A stretch of DNA of 5,948 nucleotides from Chloroflexota bacterium (GTDB taxonomy: Bacteria; Chloroflexota; Dehalococcoidia; Dehalococcoidales; RBG-16-60-22). Below the pieces are notes generated by a model. That model did no database searches and was not told the DNA's origin. It saw nothing but the letters and a program-made list of their open reading frames with translations. Positions within the stretch are counted from its first letter, which is position 1; every line of letters begins with the position of its first letter. A program made the position numbers and the translations under genes. This document shows positions 4,348-5,948 of this stretch, in pieces. Location: NCBI GenBank assembly GCA_025358235.1, contig JANYKH010000060.1, positions 1 through 5,948 of the forward strand, given 5' to 3'.

Positions 4348-5948
4348 ATGCCTGATGACCAAAACACTGCGGATTTATTACAACAAATATCCGAGCTGAA
4401 GCGACGTCTTGAGGAAACTCAAAGCGCCCTTCTGACAATAAGTGGCACCCCCACAGGAGACCAGTTAACACAACCCAACGTAGAATTCAGTTACCGCGTT
4501 GTCCTCGAACAGATGGCTGAGGGTGCGGTAACGCTGAATAACCAGGGCAAGATCGTTTTTTCCAACACTCAGTTTGCCACGCTGACCGAAAGTTCCATGG
4601 AGAAGGTGCTTTCCAGCGATTTTATTGATTTCATCGCCCCGGAAAGCCGCCCCCTTTATGAAGAGCTTTTAAAAAAGCGTACCGGGCGGCAAGAAGTTAC
4701 ACTACTCGGCAAGTTTAAGAAAAAGATCCCGTGTATCGTCGCCACCAACCGGCTTAACATGGGCGGGGTGGCCAGCATCTCGATTGTTATTACCGACCTG
4801 ACCGAGCACAGGAAGAATGAAAGCCTAATCGCCAAAGGCCAGCTTGTCCAAAATATCGTAGAGCATTCGACCGAAGGAATAATCATTTGCAACGCCCGCG
4901 GAGAAATCATCAACACAAGCCAGACTGCCGCTAAACTCGCCGGGGGCAATGTCAACGGGCATAAGTTTGAATCGGCTTTCCCGATGTTGCAATTTGGTGA
5001 AACTCCCATCTCGCTAAAAGCCATTGAAGCCGGAACTATCCCCAACAAAGCGGAACTAACTTTCAACTCGCTTGATGGAACCCACAAGAACTTTCTCATT
5101 TCATATTCCAAACTCTCCGAGGGGAGAGAAATCCTCGGCTGGATAATCACCCTTTCCGATATTACAGATCGTAAACGGGCTGAAGAAACCCTGCAAAATA
5201 CCCTGAACCGTTTTTATACCGTGCTCTCAGACATGCCCATGGGAATCATGCTCGTTTCGGAGGACGGGGTAACCGAATTCGCTAACCAGACGTTCTGCGA
5301 TATGTTCAAACTGAAAGAATGTCCTGATGAACTGAAAAACATCATCGCAGGGGAACACCTTTCTAAAATAAAACATGCTTACCGGAATCCTGAAGAAGCC
5401 GTGGCCCGGGTTACAGCGATAATCCGCCGGGGTGAGGCGGTAAAAGACGAAGAAGTGCCCATGCAGGACGGGCGAACCCTCTTGCGGGATTTCGTCCCGG
5501 TCCGGGTTGGACAAAGACAATTCGGCCGCCTCTGGATAAACCGTGATATCACGGAACGCAAGAAAGCAGAAGAGGCGTTGCAGGCCAGTGAAGGTCAGTT
5601 TAGAGTATTAACTGAAAACCTCAGATCCGGGGTGGCGCTCATTGATGAGGCGGGGAAATTTTCCATCGTTAATCCTTCATTCCTCAGAATGTTCGGGCTG
5701 GCTAAAGATACTGACATTCTCAGCGTGAACAGCCAGGAGTGGGACGCCTGGAAGGTCTATGAGGAAGACGGCCTAACCCTGCTCCACGTGGATGATCACC
5801 CGGTACGCCGGGCGGCACTGACAGGGAAGCCGGTAAAAGACAAGCTGGTGGGCGTGAGAGTGCCTGACGGCAAAGATATTGTCTGGATGCTGGTTAATGC
5901 TGAACCAGTCTTAAAACCGAATGGCAACACCCGGTATTTGATCGTGAC
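4348..5948 (+). CDS. Multi-PAS sensor protein, 3' partial
   Basis: The frame is open from the ATG at 4348 (ribosome site GAAGGA seven bases upstream) to the right edge, giving 533 visible residues. After a short helical, coiled-coil-like N-terminus (about 8-31) come four PAS domains in tandem: about 48-155, 165-278, 285-408 and 412 to the edge. Each of the first three ends in the diagnostic PAC-to-linker motif: V147-ITDLTEHRKNE, T268-LSDITDRKRAE and I397-NRDITERKKAEEAL. The helical linkers are typical of signal-transmitting sensor kinases and diguanylate cyclases. No signal peptide or membrane segment is visible, so the sensor part is cytoplasmic. Ligands are not evident: cysteines are scattered (C129, C181, C317, C325) with no CxxC or CxxCH motif. 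The output domain (histidine kinase, GGDEF or other) is beyond the window, so the biochemical role is unknown. A strong promoter and long leader precede it. Confidence 0.9.
   Translation, partial: MPDDQNTADLLQQISELKRRLEETQSALLTISGTPTGDQLTQPNVEFSYRVVLEQMAEGAVTLNNQGKIVFSNTQFATLTESSMEKVLSSDFIDFIAPESRPLYEELLKKRTGRQEVTLLGKFKKKIPCIVATNRLNMGGVASISIVITDLTEHRKNESLIAKGQLVQNIVEHSTEGIIICNARGEIINTSQTAAKLAGGNVNGHKFESAFPMLQFGETPISLKAIEAGTIPNKAELTFNSLDGTHKNFLISYSKLSEGREILGWIITLSDITDRKRAEETLQNTLNRFYTVLSDMPMGIMLVSEDGVTEFANQTFCDMFKLKECPDELKNIIAGEHLSKIKHAYRNPEEAVARVTAIIRRGEAVKDEEVPMQDGRTLLRDFVPVRVGQRQFGRLWINRDITERKKAEEALQASEGQFRVLTENLRSGVALIDEAGKFSIVNPSFLRMFGLAKDTDILSVNSQEWDAWKVYEEDGLTLLHVDDHPVRRAALTGKPVKDKLVGVRVPDGKDIVWMLVNAEPVLKPNGNTRYLIV

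Noticed and set aside
4656..5150. Minus-strand open frame of 164 codons opposite the PAS gene
   Set aside because: The plus strand encodes clear PAS/PAC motifs across this stretch; the antisense frame has no family features.

Overview
The window looks like ordinary bacterial chromosome from an anaerobe or facultative anaerobe. The evidence is a soluble Fe-S/LUD oxidoreductase pair, a lipoprotein, an MBL-fold hydrolase, a tRNA with encoded CCA, and a multi-PAS sensor protein. Coding sequence is moderately GC-rich, while the spacers around 2050-2170 and 4110-4210 are AT-rich. The gene mix would fit Chloroflexota (Dehalococcoidia-like) or a syntrophic or sulfate-reducing lineage, but nothing here decides the taxon.

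Layout. 1-793 (+): 3' part of a LutA/HdrD-like CCG-domain protein whose frame is open at the left edge. 795-1985 (+): LutB-like LUD plus double-[4Fe-4S] protein, one base after the LutA stop and lacking the usual C-terminal extension. 1986-2370: a non-coding spacer between convergent genes, crowded with inverted repeats, one of which is a good terminator for the minus-strand gene. 2371-3009 (-): a small lipoprotein with a probable PsbP/DcrB-like domain. 3010-3114: a divergent promoter region with a perfect TATAAT facing each way. 3115-3894 (+): an MBL-fold hydrolase, probably translated from a leaderless mRNA. 3895-4010: spacer with a plausible tRNA promoter. 4011-4087 (+): tRNA-Arg(CCT). 4088-4347: spacer with a strong promoter and a leader of about 130 nt. 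4348 to the right edge (+): four PAS domains of a cytoplasmic sensor whose output domain lies outside the window.

The LutA-LutB pair should work as one complex, passing electrons from an organic acid (lactate or similar) through Fe-S clusters. The catalytic or third partner is not visible, and nothing after lutB could be lutC. The other genes appear to be independent transcription units. I found no CRISPR array, transposase, integrase, phage gene or clear defence system. The most interesting points are the inverted-repeat cluster, the leaderless/divergent promoter, the shortened LutB, and the structured leader in front of the PAS protein.
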